Shown in pieces: positions 61,064 to 64,000 of a stretch of DNA of 64,000 bases. The DNA is from Candidatus Bathyarchaeota archaeon. GTDB lineage: Archaea > Thermoproteota > CALKCG01 > B24. A model generated the notes under the pieces. It was not told where the DNA came from. It did not search any database and saw only the letters and a program-made list of their open reading frames with translations. Where the stretch lies: assembly GCA_018396755.1 (NCBI GenBank), contig JAGTQM010000001.1:1-64000 (forward strand), written 5' to 3'. The number at the start of each line of letters is the position of its first letter. Position 1 is the stretch's first letter. Made by a program: the position numbers and the translations under genes.

Positions 61064-61317
61064 AGCTTCATCCTCCTCATCGTATGTAATGCTGTTACGA
61101 ACAAGACGACTACGGCCCCTGCATATATGGCAAGTTGGAAGACGGAAACGTAGGGAGCCCCAAGCATATAGAAAACTATGCTTAGAGATATGCTCAGTAT
61201 TACGAAGCCTATAAGTGCTCTCAGAATATCCTTAACTTCGACTGCTACTAAAGCGGCTATTACCGCAACCGCTATAACTAACGTATGTATTGTAATGGGC
61301 TCCACAATAGGCTCCAT
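61060..61317 (-). CDS. Complex I-like subunit J, N-terminal half
   Basis: DILRALIGFVILSISLSIVFYMLGAPYVSVFQLAIYAGAVVVLFVTALHTM. Confidence 0.8.
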   Translation of the reverse strand: MEPIVEPITIHTLVIAVAVIAALVAVEVKDILRALIGFVILSISLSIVFYMLGAPYVSVFQLAIYAGAVVVLFVTALHTMRRMKL

Positions 61318-61378
61318 AATTCACAATCACCTCCCACAGTCTTCTCCAATCATTATACTACGCAGTATTAAGCACATG

Positions 61379-62359
61379 TCAAACAACCACCCTTACGAAT
61401 AGGAATTGTAAAACGGATAACGGAATTATATATTTCCATAGGAAGTTAACCACTTCATCAACCCTGAGCCTCGCGAAGACTGATCTAAATAATGAAAGTG
61501 AAAATAACGCTACGAGCGATTTGATGGTGAAGTAAACTGGATGGAGCAACCATTCAAAGCCAGGTATTATGGGGCCTAAAGGTCCTCCTAGAAAAAGCGT
61601 GGCAGCTAAACTGGATAGGTAGAAGAGCTCTACGTCTTTAGTCAAGCGGAGCAAAGCCAACTTACGCCCTGAAAACTCTGTTAGCCATCCGGCTACGATC
61701 TCGGTTTCAGCTTCAGGTACGTCGAACGGTATACGTTCAAGCTCAGCTTGAGCTGCTGAGAGAAAGATAATAAAACTTAGTATGTTGGGTCCTATGATTA
61801 GCCACCCAGCCTTCTGAGCTTCTACAACCCCCACTATGCTTAGTGAACCCGTAGAGACGGCTACACTAGCTATTGAAAGCATAAGAGGTATTTCATAGCT
61901 TAAAAGCTGTAGCATAGACCTTTCGGCGCCGACTATAGAGAAACGGCTGGGCGATGAAAGCCCGGCGTAAAAAAACATTATAGATAGTAGAGTCATCAGC
62001 GTTATAGCGATTATTAAATCTCCTTCAAATGACACAAGGCCTTTATGACCTGATACAGGTAGGAAGAGGCTACACGTAAACGCTACAGCAAGTGCAAATA
62101 CGGGCACACATTGGAAAATGAGTGTATCCGCTCCTTCGGGGGTTATATCTTCTTTGGTCAGAAGTTTTATGAAGTCTGCGATTGGTTGAAGAAACCCTGA
62201 CGGACCTGTAACCCACGGGCCAACCCTATTTTGAAAAGTAGCGTATAATTTACGGTCTATCCACTCATAAAGAAAGGCTATGAGGATTATGAATAGAAAG
62301 CCTGGAAAAGTAAAGACGCTTAAAAGATGTTCAAGCCACATGAATAACACCTGCTTCAA
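61379..62359 (-). CDS. Complex I-like subunit H
   Basis: YATFQNRVGPWVTGPSGFLQPIADFIKLLTKED, RIPFDVPEAETEIVAGWLTEFSG. Confidence 0.95.
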   Translation of the reverse strand: MKQVLFMWLEHLLSVFTFPGFLFIILIAFLYEWIDRKLYATFQNRVGPWVTGPSGFLQPIADFIKLLTKEDITPEGADTLIFQCVPVFALAVAFTCSLFLPVSGHKGLVSFEGDLIIAITLMTLLSIMFFYAGLSSPSRFSIVGAERSMLQLLSYEIPLMLSIASVAVSTGSLSIVGVVEAQKAGWLIIGPNILSFIIFLSAAQAELERIPFDVPEAETEIVAGWLTEFSGRKLALLRLTKDVELFYLSSLAATLFLGGPLGPIIPGFEWLLHPVYFTIKSLVALFSLSLFRSVFARLRVDEVVNFLWKYIIPLSVLQFLFVRVVV

Positions 62360-62425
62360 CAGCTATTCTTAGTTGTAAAGCGAGCCTAATAATTAAATTC
62401 ACAGCCACGGTTCTTTTCACTTAAA

Positions 62426-62764
62426 TCACCTTCTCATAATGGTAATCAAGGCTATTAACGCTACAACGCTGTACACTATAATCAACTCTCTTACAGGGCT
62501 TATGAAGGGAGCTCCCATGCTTAGGATGAATAAGTATGCTACCACGTCGATTACCAGGAAAGCAGTTGCAAATTTAAAAAGCCATATAACGACTGGGGTC
62601 CTTTCAGCAGGTACATCTTGACCACAAGCATATGGTTTAAATTTATTTAGGCCACGTTTAGATTTGACAGCTATCAAGCCACCTATAGCATATAGGATCC
62701 CAGCTACTACGAGTGAAAGTATGAATGCTGTTATGGGACCCCCTATTAATTCGCTGATAGCCAT
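62426..62764 (-). CDS. Complex I-like subunit A
   Basis: KFKPYACGQDVPAERTPVVIWLFKFATAFLVIDVVAYLFI. Confidence 0.85.
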   Translation of the reverse strand: MAISELIGGPITAFILSLVVAGILYAIGGLIAVKSKRGLNKFKPYACGQDVPAERTPVVIWLFKFATAFLVIDVVAYLFILSMGAPFISPVRELIIVYSVVALIALITIMRR

Positions 62765-62866
62765 AACAAATATAGGAAAACGGTTTCTTAATTTAAGATT
62801 TTCCCCCCTTTAAAATGAGGGACGATTCCTTAATCTTTAAATCTTTTTCCACCTTAGAATAAAACT

Positions 62867-63943
62867 ATGGTGGTTTCAACAGAAACTAAGACGCTTAAAG
62901 TTTTTAGCCAACTTGTTAGAGAAGTGGTTAAACCGGAGAAATGTACATTCTGTGGTGCCTGTATATCAGTTTGCCCAGTTAGAGCTATAGGTGTAAAAGA
63001 TGGGTGGCCGACACTTACTGGCAGATGCATACTATGCCAACTATGCTACTATCAGTGTCCTAAGGTTGAGCCGACTTTAGAAGAGTTGGAGAAAGAACTC
63101 TTTAAAAATGAGGGGGGTATTGGAAACCCATTAGGCTTTTATAAAGCCATATATATGGCTGAAAGCACTGATGAGAAGATTAAATTTAAAGCCGCGAATG
63201 GAGGGGTGGTCACAACTCTACTTAAGATAGCCTTAGAAGATAGACTGGTAGACTGTGCTACAGTAGCTGTGGCAGATGGATCGGAGGGTTGGATGCCTGA
63301 GGCTAAAGTGGCTTCTACTTTTCAAGAAGTGTTGGAGGCAGCTGGATCTAAATACACGTATTGCCCCATGGTTACGGCTTTAGCTTCGGCGTTCTATGAG
63401 TATATGCGTAGTAGTGTTGCCTTTGTAGGGACACCATGTCAAGTTTTAAGCGTGAGGAAGATGCAGTTGACAAGTATGGGGCATCGTAAACTTGGAGAGG
63501 CAGCTAAGCTCATCATAGGACTATTCTGTATGGAGAACTTCAATTACAGTCTTATATCCGAGTTTTTACCTAGCATAGGGGTTAAACCGGAGGCTGTATT
63601 TAAATTTGACATATCCAGTGGGAAATTTAACGCATATAGTGAAAACGGTGAGAACATTGTATCGATTAGCGTTAAAGAGCTTGAAAAGTATAGTAGAAGC
63701 GGATGTAAAACGTGTCCAGATTTAACCGCTAGGTTGTCAGATGTATCTGTTGGAAGTATAGGGTCTAAACCCGGATTCTCAACTGTTATAATCAGAACGG
63801 ATGTCGGTGAGGCGATTTTCAAGAAGGCTTTGGAATTAAAGGCTATAAGGGCTGAGGAGATCAGTGAGCAAGGCTTGAAAAGCCTGATTAGAGTAGCTAA
63901 GGTAAAATGGGATAGAGCTGAGAGAGTTAGAGAAAAAGTTTAA
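62867..63943 (+). CDS. FrhB/FpoF-type coenzyme F420-dependent oxidoreductase
   Basis: Two 4Fe-4S motifs CTFCGACISVCP and CILCQLCYYQCP, then FrhB core GGVVTTLLKIALED, VAFVGTPCQVLSVRKM, CKTCPDLTARLSDVSVG. Confidence 0.88.
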   Translation: MVVSTETKTLKVFSQLVREVVKPEKCTFCGACISVCPVRAIGVKDGWPTLTGRCILCQLCYYQCPKVEPTLEELEKELFKNEGGIGNPLGFYKAIYMAESTDEKIKFKAANGGVVTTLLKIALEDRLVDCATVAVADGSEGWMPEAKVASTFQEVLEAAGSKYTYCPMVTALASAFYEYMRSSVAFVGTPCQVLSVRKMQLTSMGHRKLGEAAKLIIGLFCMENFNYSLISEFLPSIGVKPEAVFKFDISSGKFNAYSENGENIVSISVKELEKYSRSGCKTCPDLTARLSDVSVGSIGSKPGFSTVIIRTDVGEAIFKKALELKAIRAEEISEQGLKSLIRVAKVKWDRAERVREKV

Positions 63944-64000
63944 AAACATTTTTATCCGCTTCCTCTAAGATTTTTGATAAGTCAAGTAGGGAGAAGCATC

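Noticed and set aside
1-64000. A classical defence island, CRISPR-Cas, toxin-antitoxin or prophage block
   Set aside because: No cas, restriction, Abi, capsid or integrase genes recognised; the window is mainly housekeeping and metabolic

Overview
The 64 kb window is densely coding archaeal chromosome, probably TACK/Thermoproteota-like. Evidence for this: archaeal GatDE, class I LysRS, thermosome, histone, MCM with Gins23, S17e and an A-type ATPase. Main blocks are: a ROK kinase; an AmrS-type radical SAM gene broken by a 29-nt hairpin-forming insertion; tandem RHH-like paralogs; LysRS; agmatinase; a threonine synthase fused to a winged helix; gatE-gatD; gins23-mcm-hel308; histone; thermosome; trpB2 and serA; a [NiFe]-hydrogenase maturation cluster (hypA, MinD-type hypB, hypF, hypE, hypC, hypD); an ECF module without an S component; a complete branched-chain amino-acid ABC operon; an XPF-like nuclease; moaC; an A-type ATPase operon; and a complex-I/Fpo-like membrane arm facing an F420-dependent FpoF/FrhB gene. 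The least ordinary region is the ATPase operon. It carries a frameshifted TnpB gene and, between atpF and atpA, at least three TnpB 3'-end relics, a terminal hairpin and a perfect 39-bp inverted repeat. The proteolipid gene atpK is on the opposite strand and has a duplicated N-terminus. Other notable signals are probable non-AUG starts for histone (ACG) and MCM (CTG), a tRNA-Gly with C33, an orphan NuoL C-terminal mini-ORF, and a 78-bp in-frame tandem duplication in NuoL. No CRISPR array or rRNA was seen. All family names come from reading the protein sequences; no database search was run.
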